A stretch of DNA of 64,000 bases from assembly GCF_036017065.1 (NCBI RefSeq), contig NZ_JAYXHR010000004.1, forward strand, positions 186,001-250,000, given 5' to 3'. Source of the stretch: Uliginosibacterium sp036017065. GTDB lineage: Bacteria > Pseudomonadota > Gammaproteobacteria > Burkholderiales > Rhodocyclaceae. Of the stretch, positions 17,691 through 26,463 are shown in pieces (position 1 is the first letter of the stretch; every line of letters begins with the position of its first letter). Under the pieces are notes generated by a model. The model made no database searches. It was not told the origin of the DNA and worked only from the letters and a program-made list of their open reading frames with translations. Both the position numbers and the translations under genes were made by a program.

Positions 17691-18524
17691 TCAGCCCTTG
17701 ATCCAGGTGGTGGTGGCGATCCACAGCTTGCGCACCGGCGTCAGTGCCGTGCGATAGGTGAGCACCCGTCCGCCATCGGCACGGATCTCGCGCAGCAGCG
17801 TGCGGTAGATGGCCGCCATGACGAGGCCGGGGCGCTGGCTCTTGCGGTCGCCCGCAGGGAGTTGCGCCAGGGCCTGGTCGTAGTACTGCTCGGCGCGGTC
17901 GATCTGGAACTCCATCAGCGCACGGAACTCGTCGCTGTATTGCGCATCCAGGATCTGCCGTGCAGGTACGTTGAAGCGTTGCAGTTCGTCGACCGGCAGG
18001 TAGATGCGGCCACGTCGTGCATCTTCCCCCACGTCGCGGATGATGTTGGTGAGCTGGAAGGCGAGGCCCAGGTCGTGCGCGTACTTCAGCGTCTGCGGGT
18101 CCTGGTAGCCGAAGATCTCGGCGGCGCACAGGCCCACCACGCTGGCGACGCGGTAGCAGTAGAGGTTGAGCGCCTTGAAGTCGAGGTAGCGCGTCTGCTG
18201 GAGGTCCATCTGCATGCCGTCGATGATTTCCTGCAACTGCGCCTGCTGGATGTTGAAGTCGCGGATGACTTCTTTCAGCGCCAGCCCCACCGGGTGGGTG
18301 GGCGTGCCGCCGTAGATGGCCGCCGTCTCCTTGCGCCACCAGTCCAGCTTGGTCTGCGCCAGGGTGAGGTCATGGGTTTCGTCCACCACGTCGTCCACTT
18401 CGCGGCAGAAGGCGTACAGCGCCATGATGGCGCGCCGCCGCGGCTCGGGCAGGAAGAGGAAGCTGTAGTAGAAGCTGGAGCCGCTGGCCGCGGCCTTCTG
18501 CTGGCAGTAGTCGAAGGGGTTCAT
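17691..18524 (-). CDS. hpnD: Presqualene diphosphate synthase HpnD
   Basis: Condenses two farnesyl diphosphates to presqualene diphosphate. The 277-aa squalene/phytoene synthase fold keeps both aspartate-rich motifs (VDDVVDE and the second at DVGEDARRGRIYLP) plus YCYRVASVVGL. Extra features that separate HpnD from HpnC are the AAASGSSFYYSFLFLP N-terminus and QRPGLVMAAIYR near the end. It lies between hpnC (57 bases upstream) and hpnE (five bases downstream). Confidence 0.93.
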   Translation of the reverse strand: MNPFDYCQQKAAASGSSFYYSFLFLPEPRRRAIMALYAFCREVDDVVDETHDLTLAQTKLDWWRKETAAIYGGTPTHPVGLALKEVIRDFNIQQAQLQEIIDGMQMDLQQTRYLDFKALNLYCYRVASVVGLCAAEIFGYQDPQTLKYAHDLGLAFQLTNIIRDVGEDARRGRIYLPVDELQRFNVPARQILDAQYSDEFRALMEFQIDRAEQYYDQALAQLPAGDRKSQRPGLVMAAIYRTLLREIRADGGRVLTYRTALTPVRKLWIATTTWIKG

Positions 18525-18581
18525 GAAACGGTGTAACGGTGACTCGCGTTGGGCCGCTTGGTGTGATTCGTGTCGGGCCGC

Positions 18582-19451
18582 TCAGGCCCGGGGTCTGGTC
18601 TGGGTGTCCCGGCTGTCCGCACTGGAAGGCGTCGCGCCGCGGGTCATACGGAGCGCCCGCCAGGCCATGAGTAGCCAGTCCGCCTTGCCGAGTTGGGGGC
18701 GATGGCGAAACACATCGTAGCCGACCGCCTCGATGCGCTCCAGGATGCGCAGCCCACCTTGCACCACTAGGCGCAGCTCCCAGCCGATGCGTCCCGGCAA
18801 TTCGAGCGCCAGCGGCGCGCCGCCCAGCAACATGGCGCGGGCGCGATCGACTTCGAAGCGCATCAGGGCACGCCAGTGCTCATCCACGCGTGCCTTGTCG
18901 ATCTGTGCTTCCTCAGCATGGAAACGGGCGAGACTGTCCTGCGGCAGGTAGACGCGGTTCTTGCGCCAGTCGACGGCGACGTCCTGCCAGAAATTGATGA
19001 GCTGCAGTGCGCTGCAGATGCTGTCGCTGCGCGCGAGTTGCGTGGCGCTGGTGTGGCCGTACAGATGCAGCAGCAGGCGGCCGACGGGATTCGCCGAGCG
19101 GCGGCAGTAGTCCAGCAGCTCGGGGAAGTCGGCATAACGCTTCTTCACCACGTCCTGCGAAAACGCGTCCAGCAGGTCGCGCAGCAGCTGCACGGGCAGG
19201 GCGTGGGTATGCACGTTACGGGCAAGCCGCGCGAACATCGGATCGACACTGGTGTCGCCCCGTTCGATGCGGTCCAGCTCGACGCGGTAGTCGTTCAGCT
19301 GCGCAAGGCGGTGTCGCGACAGCACCTCGCCCTCGTCGGCAATGTCGTCCGCGCTGCGTGCAAAGGCGTAGATCGCCTCCACCGGCTCGCGCAGGTGCGC
19401 AGGCATCAGCAGGGAGGCGACGGGGAAGTTTTCGTAATGCTCGACCGGCAT
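18582..19451 (-). CDS. hpnC: Hydroxysqualene synthase HpnC
   Basis: Converts presqualene diphosphate to hydroxysqualene. The 289-aa protein starts MPVEHYENFPVASLLMPAHLR, characteristic of HpnC, and has ARSADDIADEGE as first aspartate motif and FWQDVAVDWRKNRVYLP as second. First gene of hpnC-hpnD-hpnE. There is no clear ribosome site before the ATG; a -10-like TATACT on this strand lies only about 12 bases upstream (19468-19463), so the message may have a very short leader. Confidence 0.92.
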   Translation of the reverse strand: MPVEHYENFPVASLLMPAHLREPVEAIYAFARSADDIADEGEVLSRHRLAQLNDYRVELDRIERGDTSVDPMFARLARNVHTHALPVQLLRDLLDAFSQDVVKKRYADFPELLDYCRRSANPVGRLLLHLYGHTSATQLARSDSICSALQLINFWQDVAVDWRKNRVYLPQDSLARFHAEEAQIDKARVDEHWRALMRFEVDRARAMLLGGAPLALELPGRIGWELRLVVQGGLRILERIEAVGYDVFRHRPQLGKADWLLMAWRALRMTRGATPSSADSRDTQTRPRA

Positions 19452-19503
19452 GGCGGGCGCAAGTATAGCCCGCGCGAATGACCGGCCCCGGCGCGGACGG
19501 CGT

Positions 19504-19509
19504 TATACT
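19504..19509 (+). promoter_or_regulatory. Probable -10 box of tRNA-Leu
   Basis: TATACT 40 bases before the mature 5' end of the tRNA. No good -35 hexamer is seen at the right spacing, so the box is only suggestive. Confidence 0.5.
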
Positions 19510-19548
19510 GCCGCCTCTTCGCAATCCGCCGTCTGGCGGGTTCGTGGA

Positions 19549-19633
19549 GCCCAGGTGGCGAAATTGGTAGACGCACCAGATTTAGGTTCTGGCGTAGCAA
19601 TACGTGGGGGTTCGAGTCCCTTCCTGGGCACCA
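19549..19633 (+). tRNA. tRNA-Leu (anticodon UAG)
   Basis: An 85-base class II tRNA. Acceptor arms GCCCAGG and CCTGGGC pair fully, followed by A and an encoded CCA. The anticodon stem CCAGA/TCTGG encloses the loop TTTAGGT, giving anticodon TAG, which reads CUA and relatives. The long variable arm expected of tRNA-Leu is present, and the T-loop is GGTTCGAGTCC. Confidence 0.97.
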
Positions 19634-19679
19634 GTCGGCCGATCTGGTCCTTCGTCCCGCCCGGTGTACGGGGCCACCA

Positions 19680-20060
19680 TCACCGTTCGCAGATTTCCCT
19701 GGTCGCCGCGTACGCCACCACGCTCATCTGGTGTTGCGCGCGTTCGGGGTGGCGGGTGATGAAGGCGCGCCAGATGTCGGCGACCTGCACGGGGTCCAGT
19801 CCGGTCATGCAGCCCTTGATCCGCGCCAGCCGGCTGGTCGATGAGCCGTACAGCGCGCTGCTGAACCAGCCATCGACCACCCCCGCCGCATAGCGGGCCT
19901 GGGCCGGAGCGTCGAGGCTCTGGAACTCTTCCACCGTCATGAAGCCTACCTCCACGAGCACGGGGTCGGCGACCGGCTGTGCGAGCGCAGAAGGTGACAT
20001 CACGATCAGGCATAGTGCCAGCGCCGCAATGCCGGGGCGTCCTGCAGCGAGCTTCTTCAT
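19680..20060 (-). CDS. Small secreted protein of unknown function
   Basis: A 126-aa protein with a signal peptide cleaved at about residue 27 (MSPSALA/QPV). The mature part is helical (TVEEFQSLDAPAQARYAAGVVDGW) and has two Cys residues (KGCMTG and REICER) that could form a disulfide. This size and the two cysteines recall the Rap1a/Tai-like small periplasmic proteins, but I do not recognise it firmly. It is divergent from the beta-helix gene at 20244, with a 183-base gap holding both promoters. Confidence 0.6.
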   Translation of the reverse strand: MKKLAAGRPGIAALALCLIVMSPSALAQPVADPVLVEVGFMTVEEFQSLDAPAQARYAAGVVDGWFSSALYGSSTSRLARIKGCMTGLDPVQVADIWRAFITRHPERAQHQMSVVAYAATREICER

Positions 20061-20243
20061 GATCGACCCCTTCGGGTTGTCATTCGAAAACAGAATCGCC
20101 GCCCGGGCTTCTGCGCCAAACGGGCGACTGCGCCAGAAATTTCCGTGCCGTGCGTTATCGTTCCGCTTCCATCAATGCGAGCGGCCGCCACCACGTACTT
20201 GTGCGGATTATCGTCGGACAATCACCATCTGTCAGGAAGATCG

Positions 20244-21449
20244 ATGCAAGCCAGTCTGCCCCGTTTTTGCCCGCGGTCACTTGGTTCCCTGGCCGCGTGC
20301 GTCGCTCTGCTTGCCCTTCTGCTGGCTTCGGGCATAGCCGAAGCCGCCACGCTGCGGGTGGGCAAGGAGCCGCACGAGTTGCGATCGATCTCCGACGCCG
20401 CGGCCTTGGCGAAAGACGGTGACGTGGTGGAGATCGAGGCGGGTGACTACGCCGGCGACGTGGCCATCTGGACGCAGCGCAAGCTGGCGATCCGCGCCGT
20501 GGACGGCCCGGTGCGCATCAACGCCATGGGCATGTCGGCCGAGGGGAAGGCCATCTGGGTAATGCGTGGCGGCGAGTTCAGCGTCGAGGGCATCGAGTTC
20601 AGCAACACCAAGGTGCCCGACCGCAACGGTGCCGGCATCCGCCTGGAGAGCGGCATGCTGACGGTGCGCAAATGCCGCTTCCTCGAGAACCAGAACGGGA
20701 TCCTGGTCGCCAACAAGCCGGACATCTCGCTGTTCATCCACGACAGCGAGTTCGGCCACAACGGCGACAGTACCGGTCAGACGCACAACCTGTACGTCGG
20801 CCGCATCGCGCGGCTGGTGGTCACCGGCAGCTACTTCCACCATGCCAAGGTGGGGCATCTGCTGAAGAGCCGGGCGGCAAGCAACTACATCGCCTACAAC
20901 CGCCTGACCGACGAGCCGGGCGGCAAGGCCAGCTACGAGCTGGAGTTTCCGGATGGTGGTGTCGCGGTCGTGGTGGGCAACCTGATCCAGCAGGAAGCGA
21001 CCACCGACAATTCCGCGGTGGTCTCCTACGGTGCCGAAGGCACGCATGCACAGAACGCGCTTTACCTCAGCCACAACACCCTGGTGAATGACCGGCCGAA
21101 TGGCGGCGACTATGTCGTGGTGCGCAAGGGCGAGCCGCGGGTCGTGGCCTACAACAACCTGCTGGTGGGCGGAAAGATGTGGAAGCTGCCGGCCGGTAGC
21201 GTGGAGCAGGGTACGGTGATGACGAGCTGGGAGGATTTCGCGTTGGCCGTGAGGCAGGACTTCCGTCCGAAGCGCGCCGCAAAGTGGTTGGGCAAGGCGG
21301 TGACGATTCCCGCCGGGACGCTTCCGCCAGCCTTGGTCGATGCCGGCATGAGCCTGACGCCGCAAGCTGAGTTCGTGCCTCCGGTGGGGCTGCGCAAACT
21401 TGCCGCCGTCCCCGCGAACCCTGGCTTCTCGCAACAGATCTTGCCTTGA
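20244..21449 (+). CDS. Secreted right-handed parallel beta-helix protein
   Basis: A 401-aa protein with a signal peptide (ALLLASGIAEA/ATL). The start ATG at 20244 follows CAGGAAGATCG; an upstream ATG in frame would spoil the signal peptide. The body has short repeated beta-coil patterns (GIEFSNTK, NGAGIRLESGMLTVRKCRFLE, NGILVANKP, VVTGSYFHHAKVGHLL, NYIAYNRL, NALYLSHNTLVN) typical of pectate-lyase-like or NosD/CASH folds. I see no known catalytic motif, so substrate binding or carbohydrate processing is only inferred. Monocistronic; terminator at 21472-21495. Confidence 0.75.
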   Translation: MQASLPRFCPRSLGSLAACVALLALLLASGIAEAATLRVGKEPHELRSISDAAALAKDGDVVEIEAGDYAGDVAIWTQRKLAIRAVDGPVRINAMGMSAEGKAIWVMRGGEFSVEGIEFSNTKVPDRNGAGIRLESGMLTVRKCRFLENQNGILVANKPDISLFIHDSEFGHNGDSTGQTHNLYVGRIARLVVTGSYFHHAKVGHLLKSRAASNYIAYNRLTDEPGGKASYELEFPDGGVAVVVGNLIQQEATTDNSAVVSYGAEGTHAQNALYLSHNTLVNDRPNGGDYVVVRKGEPRVVAYNNLLVGGKMWKLPAGSVEQGTVMTSWEDFALAVRQDFRPKRAAKWLGKAVTIPAGTLPPALVDAGMSLTPQAEFVPPVGLRKLAAVPANPGFSQQILP

Positions 21450-21471
21450 GCGAAGCGGGTACTGAATGAAG

Positions 21472-21495
21472 AAACGGCCGCTGTTGCGGCCGTTT
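21472..21495. terminator. Bidirectional terminator between the beta-helix gene and thrC
   Basis: AAACGGCCG, loop of six, CGGCCGTTT. It serves the convergent beta-helix gene and thrC. T-runs are short on both sides. Confidence 0.75.
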
Positions 21496-21523
21496 CCGTT
21501 TGCGTCTGCTCGCGTCTTACTGC

Positions 21524-22951
21524 TCAGACGTTGCGGACGATGTAGTCCTTCACCGCTTGCGCATCGATGCCCATCACCTCCACGCGTTGCGGCAATGATT
21601 CGATGTCCTGCATGGACGCCGGCCGCCAGGGTTTCTCGCCCAGGGCCTCGATGATGGTCTCCTCGAACTTCGCCGGCAGGGCGGTCTCCAGCACGATGGT
21701 CGGCACGTCGCGCTCGCGATGCTGCAGGGCCACCTTGAGGCCGTCGGCAGTGTGCGTATCGATCATCAGGCCGTGCTCCTTGTAGACGCTGCGGATGGTC
21801 GCGAGACGGTCGGCGTGGCTGCTGCGACCGGACACGAAACCGAACTCGTCCATGCGCGGGAAGTAGGGCGTGGCCGACAGGTCGAAGCTGCCGCCCGTGT
21901 CTACCGCCTTCCACAACTCGCGCACCACGTTCGGGTCGCGGCCCACCAGGTCGAACACGAAGCGTTCGAAGTTCGAGGCCTTGGAGATGTCCATCGACGG
22001 GCTGGAGGTGACGTGCACGTCGGCGGTCTTGCGCGGCACGTAGGCGCCTGTGCGGAAGAATTCGTCGAGCACGTCGTTCTCGTTGGTGGCGAGGATCAGG
22101 CGGCGGATCGGCAGGCCCATCATGCGGGCGATGTGGCCGGCGCAGATGTTGCCGAAATTGCCGGAGGGCACCGCGAAGCTCACCTGCTGGTCGTTCGATG
22201 CGGTGGCCGCCAGGTAGCCCTTGAAGTAGTAGATCACCTGCGCGACGACGCGGCCCCAGTTGATGGAGTTCACCGCACCGATCTTGTACTTCGCCTTGAA
22301 GACGAGATCGTTGGACACCGCCTTCACGATGTCCTGCGCGTCGTCGAACATGCCGCGCACGGCGATGTTGAAGATGTTTGCGTCCTGCAGCGAGTACATC
22401 TGCGCGCGCTGGAAGCCGCTCATCGCGTTGTGCGGCGACAGCATGAACACCTTGACGCCCTGCTTGCCGCGCATCGCATACTCGGCGGCGGAGCCGGTGT
22501 CGCCCGAGGTGGCGCCGAGGATGTTGATCGTCTCGCCACGCTTGGCCAGCACATACTCGAACAAATTGCCGAGCAGCTGCATGGCCATGTCCTTGAAGGC
22601 CAGGGTCGGGCCGTTGGACAGTTCTTGCAGGAACAGCGTGTCGTCCAGCTTGCGCAGCGGCGTGATCTGCGCAGCGTCGGAATCCGGACGGCCGTTGCAA
22701 TACACCTCCGCGGTGTAGGTGCGCTCGACGATGTCGCGCAGGTCGTCAGCGGGAATGTCGTCGGCGAACTTCGACAGGATGGCGAAGGCCAGCTCGCGGT
22801 AGTTCATCGCGCGCATGGCGGTCAGTTCCGCGTCACTGACCTGCGGGTAGGTGGCCGGCAGCGACAGGCCGCCGTCTTCCATCAGGCCGCCGAGCAGGAT
22901 GTCGGAGAAGCGCTTCTGCGGCGCCTTGCCGCGCGTCGATAGGTAGTTCAT
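21524..22951 (-). CDS. thrC: Threonine synthase
   Basis: PLP enzyme converting O-phosphohomoserine to threonine. The 475-aa length fits the longer proteobacterial type. N-terminal MNYLSTRG is typical, the PLP lysine lies in SNGPTLAFKDMAMQLL, and AVPSGNFGNICAGHIARMMGLP and TSSPSMDISKASNFERF are family blocks. It is the last gene of alaA-hom-thrC; 107 bases separate it from hom and hold one of the two GTGAAA palindromes. Confidence 0.96.
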   Translation of the reverse strand: MNYLSTRGKAPQKRFSDILLGGLMEDGGLSLPATYPQVSDAELTAMRAMNYRELAFAILSKFADDIPADDLRDIVERTYTAEVYCNGRPDSDAAQITPLRKLDDTLFLQELSNGPTLAFKDMAMQLLGNLFEYVLAKRGETINILGATSGDTGSAAEYAMRGKQGVKVFMLSPHNAMSGFQRAQMYSLQDANIFNIAVRGMFDDAQDIVKAVSNDLVFKAKYKIGAVNSINWGRVVAQVIYYFKGYLAATASNDQQVSFAVPSGNFGNICAGHIARMMGLPIRRLILATNENDVLDEFFRTGAYVPRKTADVHVTSSPSMDISKASNFERFVFDLVGRDPNVVRELWKAVDTGGSFDLSATPYFPRMDEFGFVSGRSSHADRLATIRSVYKEHGLMIDTHTADGLKVALQHRERDVPTIVLETALPAKFEETIIEALGEKPWRPASMQDIESLPQRVEVMGIDAQAVKDYIVRNV

Positions 22952-22957
22952 GGCGAT

Positions 22958-23027
22958 GTGAAAAGTGAAAGGGTGAAAAGTGAAACGTGGCCGAAGCTCA
23001 GCGGTTCAACGTTTCACGTTTCACCGT
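22958..23027. repeat. GTGAAA-type palindromic repeat, copy 1 (thrC-hom gap)
   Basis: Left arm (22958-22990) contains four GTGAAA units spaced by two to three bases; the right arm (about 23005-23027) contains the complementary TTTCAC units; the centre holds GCGGTTCAA. A further TTTCAC lies at 23048-23053. The arms could form a long hairpin in DNA or RNA. The layout and the GCGGTTCAA centre are the same as in copy 2 at 24381-24460. Confidence 0.8.
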
Positions 23028-23058
23028 AGCGCGTGGCGCGGCATCAGGTTTCACGCCA

Positions 23059-24369
23059 TCAGTTCAGTTCTTCCAGACGGATCTTCGTCACCTTGCCGAC
23101 GACGGTCTTCAGCGATTCGATGCGTGCGATGGCGGCGTTGACGTTCTTCTCCACCGCCTGGTGGGTCAGCAGGATAATGTCGGTCTGTTGTTCGCCTTCC
23201 GCCGGTTCGCGTTGCAGCAGCGCGTCGATGGAGATGTCGCCGTCGGCGAGGATGCGGGTGATATCGGCCAGCACGCCCGTCTTGTCCTCGACGCGCATGC
23301 GCAGGTAGTAGGCGGTCTGCACATCGTCGATCGGCAGGACCGGCAGGTCCTTCAGCTGGTCGGCCTGGAAGGCGAGGTGCGGCACGCGGTGGTTCGGGTC
23401 GGCGGCGTGCAGGCGGGTAACGTCCACCAGATCGGCAATGACCGCCGAAGCGGTCGGCTCGGCGCCCGCGCCCTTGCCGTAGTACAGCGTGGCGCCGACG
23501 GCGTCGCTGTTCACCAGCACGGCGTTCATCGCACCTTCCACGTTGGCGATCAGGCGCTTGGCAGGGATCAGCGTGGGATGTACGCGCAGTTCGATACCAG
23601 CGTCACGGCGCTTGGCGATGCCCAGCAGCTTGATGCGATAGCCCAGTTGCTCGGCGTACTTGATGTCGGAGGCTTCCAGCTTGGTGATGCCTTCGACATA
23701 GGCCTTGTCGAATTGCACCGGGATGCCGAAGGCGATGGCCGACATGATGGTGGCCTTGTGCGCGGCATCCACGCCTTCGATGTCGAAGGTCGGGTCGGCT
23801 TCAGCGTAACCCAGGCGCTGGGCTTCCTTCAGCACGTCGGCGAAGGCCAGGCCCTTGTCGCGCATCTCGGACAGGATGAAGTTGGTGGTGCCGTTGATGA
23901 TGCCGGCGATCCACTGGATGCGGTTGGCGGTGAGGCCTTCGCGCAGCGCCTTGATGATGGGAATGCCGCCAGCCACCGCAGCCTCGAAGGCCACGACCAC
24001 GCCCTTCTTTTGCGCAGCGGCGAAGATCTCGTTGCCATGCACGGCCAGCAGTGCCTTGTTGGCGGTGACGACGTGCTTGCCGTTCTCGATGGCGGCCAGC
24101 ACCAGTTCCTTGGCGATGGTGTAGCCACCGATCAGCTCCACCACGATGTCGATGTTCGGGTCACGCACGACATCGAAGGCATCCGCCGTCACGCGGGCCT
24201 TGTCGCCGACGATGCTCTGCGCCAGCGCGGTGTTGCGATCTGCCACAGCGGTGATCTGGATCGGACGACCCGCGCGGCGGGTGATTTCTTCCTGGTTGCG
24301 CGACAGCACCGTCCAGGTGCCACCGCCGACGGTACCGATGCCGAGCAGGCCTACGTTGATGGGTTTCAT
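23059..24369 (-). CDS. hom: Homoserine dehydrogenase
   Basis: Reduces aspartate semialdehyde to homoserine with NAD(P)H. The 436-aa protein has the nucleotide-binding VGLLGIGTVGGG, the catalytic block LAYAEADPTFDIEG...AAHKATIMSAIAFG and a C-terminal ACT domain (about 355-430; LRMRVEDKTGVLADITRILAD) for threonine feedback. It lies between alaA and thrC on the minus strand; both intergenic gaps carry a GTGAAA palindrome. Confidence 0.97.
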   Translation of the reverse strand: MKPINVGLLGIGTVGGGTWTVLSRNQEEITRRAGRPIQITAVADRNTALAQSIVGDKARVTADAFDVVRDPNIDIVVELIGGYTIAKELVLAAIENGKHVVTANKALLAVHGNEIFAAAQKKGVVVAFEAAVAGGIPIIKALREGLTANRIQWIAGIINGTTNFILSEMRDKGLAFADVLKEAQRLGYAEADPTFDIEGVDAAHKATIMSAIAFGIPVQFDKAYVEGITKLEASDIKYAEQLGYRIKLLGIAKRRDAGIELRVHPTLIPAKRLIANVEGAMNAVLVNSDAVGATLYYGKGAGAEPTASAVIADLVDVTRLHAADPNHRVPHLAFQADQLKDLPVLPIDDVQTAYYLRMRVEDKTGVLADITRILADGDISIDALLQREPAEGEQQTDIILLTHQAVEKNVNAAIARIESLKTVVGKVTKIRLEELN

Positions 24370-24380
24370 TGTTCAGGGGC

Positions 24381-24460
24381 GTGAAAGGTGAAAAGTGAAA
24401 TGTGAAACGTGGAGCGGTTCAAGGTTTGTACGTTTCACCTTTCACCTTTCACGTTTCACC
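24381..24460. repeat. GTGAAA-type palindromic repeat, copy 2 (hom-alaA gap)
   Basis: Left arm 24381-24410 has four GTGAAA units; right arm 24431-24460 has four TTTCAC units; the two arms are near-perfect inverted complements of about 30 bases. The centre includes GCGGTTCAA, shared with copy 1. It fills almost all of the 96-base gap between hom and the aminotransferase gene. Confidence 0.85.
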
Positions 24461-24465
24461 GCAGT

Positions 24466-25701
24466 TCAGGCATGCCGCTTCCGGTACTGGTCGAGGAAGC
24501 GCGCGATGCGCGTGAAGGCTTCGCGCAGGTCGTCCTCGTGCGGCAGGAAGACGATGCGGAAGTGGTCCGGCGTCTTCCAGTTGAAGCCGGTGCCCTGCAC
24601 CAGCAGTACGCGTTCCGCTTCCAGCAGTTCGAGGATGAACTGCTGGTCGTTCTGGATCGGGTACATCTTCGGGTCGAGCTTCGGGAACAGGTACAGCGCG
24701 GCCTTGGGCTTCACGCAGGTGACACCGGGAATCGCGGTGAGCAGTTCGTAGGCGAGGTCGCGCTGGCGACGCAGGCGACCACCGGGGCGCACCAGGTCGT
24801 CGATGCTCTGGTAGCCGCCCAGTGCAGTCTGGATGGCGAGCTGGCCCGGTGTGTTGGCGCACAGGCGCATCGAGGCCAGCATGTTGAGGCCTTCGATGTA
24901 GTCACGCGCATGGCGCTTGTCGCCGGACACCACCATCCAGCCGGCGCGATAGCCGCAGGAACGGTAGTTCTTGGACAGGCCGTTGAAGGTGAGGAACAGC
25001 ACATCGTCGGCCAGCGAGGCGATGCTGACGTGCTCGGCGTCGTCGTACAGCGTCTTGTCGTAGATCTCGTCGGAGAACACGATGAGCTGGTGCTCGCGCG
25101 CCACCTGCACGATCTGCTCCAGCACTTCGCGCGGGTACAGCGCGCCGGTGGGATTGTTCGGGTTGATGAGGACGATGGCCTTGGTGTTGGGCGTCACCTT
25201 GCGGCGGATGTCGGCGATGTCCGGCATCCAGTCCGAGGCCTCGTCGCACAGGTAGTGCACCGGCGTGCCGCCGGAAAGGGCGACGGCACCCGTGTACAGC
25301 GGGTAGTCGGGCGCGGGCAGCAACACTTCGTCACCGGCGTTGAGCAGGGCGTTCATGCTCATGACGATGAGCTCGGAGGCGCCGTTGCCGAGGTATACGT
25401 CGTCCACCGTCACGCCGGCGATCTTCTTCTGCTGGCAGTAATGCACGATGGCGCGGCGCGGCGCGAACAGGCCCTTGGAGTCGGTATAGCCGGCGGCGTC
25501 GGGCAGGTTGCGGATCATGTCCTGCACGATCTCGTCCGGCGGCTCCAGCCCGAACACGGCCACGTTGCCGATGTTCAGCTTCATGATCCGCTGGCCTTCC
25601 TCTTCCATCTGGCGCGCGCGGTCCAGCACCGGGCCGCGGATGTCGTAGCAGACATTGGCGAGCTTGGTGGACTTGGCGATGAGGCGCGGGGTGGAAGGCA
25701 T
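24466..25701 (-). CDS. alaA: Glutamate-pyruvate aminotransferase (alanine-synthesising)
   Basis: Class I/II PLP aminotransferase that makes alanine from pyruvate and glutamate. The N-terminal KSTKLANVCYDIRGPVL and GYTDSKGLF are AlaA/AlaT hallmarks; INPNNPTGALY and the PLP lysine in TFNGLSKNYRSCGYRAGW follow. I use the ATG at 25699-25701 (411 aa), which has AGGA seven bases before and gives the usual N-terminus; in-frame ATGs at 25743 and 25788 would add 14 or 29 residues. First gene of alaA-hom-thrC, a grouping common in betaproteobacteria. Confidence 0.92.
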   Translation of the reverse strand: MPSTPRLIAKSTKLANVCYDIRGPVLDRARQMEEEGQRIMKLNIGNVAVFGLEPPDEIVQDMIRNLPDAAGYTDSKGLFAPRRAIVHYCQQKKIAGVTVDDVYLGNGASELIVMSMNALLNAGDEVLLPAPDYPLYTGAVALSGGTPVHYLCDEASDWMPDIADIRRKVTPNTKAIVLINPNNPTGALYPREVLEQIVQVAREHQLIVFSDEIYDKTLYDDAEHVSIASLADDVLFLTFNGLSKNYRSCGYRAGWMVVSGDKRHARDYIEGLNMLASMRLCANTPGQLAIQTALGGYQSIDDLVRPGGRLRRQRDLAYELLTAIPGVTCVKPKAALYLFPKLDPKMYPIQNDQQFILELLEAERVLLVQGTGFNWKTPDHFRIVFLPHEDDLREAFTRIARFLDQYRKRHA

Positions 25702-25932
25702 CGAGGGGTCCTGCGCAACGCGCAGCGGTTCAGGCTTGTTCATCGGGTGCAACCCCTGCCGGACGGCGTTGCCGGCAGCTTGATTCAAAGAAACAGTATG
25801 ATAGCGAAGCCTCTACGGCCCCGCAGCAACCGTTTCCGCCGCGATCGCAGTTTCTCGCCGGTTGCCGCCTGCGTCTCGCTTGTCTGTTCCTCGTTCGACC
25901 TGATCGCCAATCAATCCCCACTCCCCGTTCCC

Positions 25933-26304
25933 ATGAAGCTCCATCGTGATTCCGCCGACGGCACGCTCCTCATCCAGCGCTACGACAGTTCCGGTGTCGT
26001 GGTCGCTGGCGAGACGCTGCGCGGCAGCGTGGTGTTGACCCCGCAAGCCGTGATCGGCCCCTGGGCGCGGGATCGCGACAGTCTTGTCGCGGCGGACTTC
26101 GCCGCCTTGCTGGAACAAGCGCCTGGTGTCGTGCTGATCGGCACCGGCAAGCGCCAGCATTTCCCGGCCCCGGCCTTGCTGCGCCCGCTGATCGAGGCTG
26201 GCGTGGGCTGGGAGGTGATGGACACCGGATCCGCCTGCCGCACCTACAACGTGCTGGCCAGTGAAGGCCGCAAAGTGCTGGCTGCCCTGCTGTTCGAGGA
26301 GTGA
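25933..26304 (+). CDS. Mth938-like domain (NDUFAF3-type) protein
   Basis: A 123-aa soluble protein of the Mth938/DUF498 family, related to complex I assembly factor NDUFAF3. Family blocks: AVIGPWAR, VVLIGTGKRQHFP and GVGWEVMDTGSACRTYNVLASEGRKVLAALL. Its biochemical role in bacteria is not established. Starts at 25933, 231 bases from the divergent alaA; followed by the peroxiredoxin gene after 159 bases. Confidence 0.85.
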   Translation: MKLHRDSADGTLLIQRYDSSGVVVAGETLRGSVVLTPQAVIGPWARDRDSLVAADFAALLEQAPGVVLIGTGKRQHFPAPALLRPLIEAGVGWEVMDTGSACRTYNVLASEGRKVLAALLFEE

Positions 26305-26463
26305 CCCGCGGGTAGCAGGCCAGTCTCTGCCGGACCTGTCCATCAGCGACGCAGATTGAAATCAAGGGCTTGGAAGAGTCGCCACGAACACGCTGCAAAG
26401 GCTGTTGCGAGGCCCCGGAATTGCCGATACGCTGGACCCCAGCTTCCCACTGGAGAGAGCCCG

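Noticed and set aside
22958..24460. CRISPR-like array from the GTGAAA units
   Set aside because: Units are only 6-9 bases, arranged as inverted arms with no spacers, and no cas genes are present.
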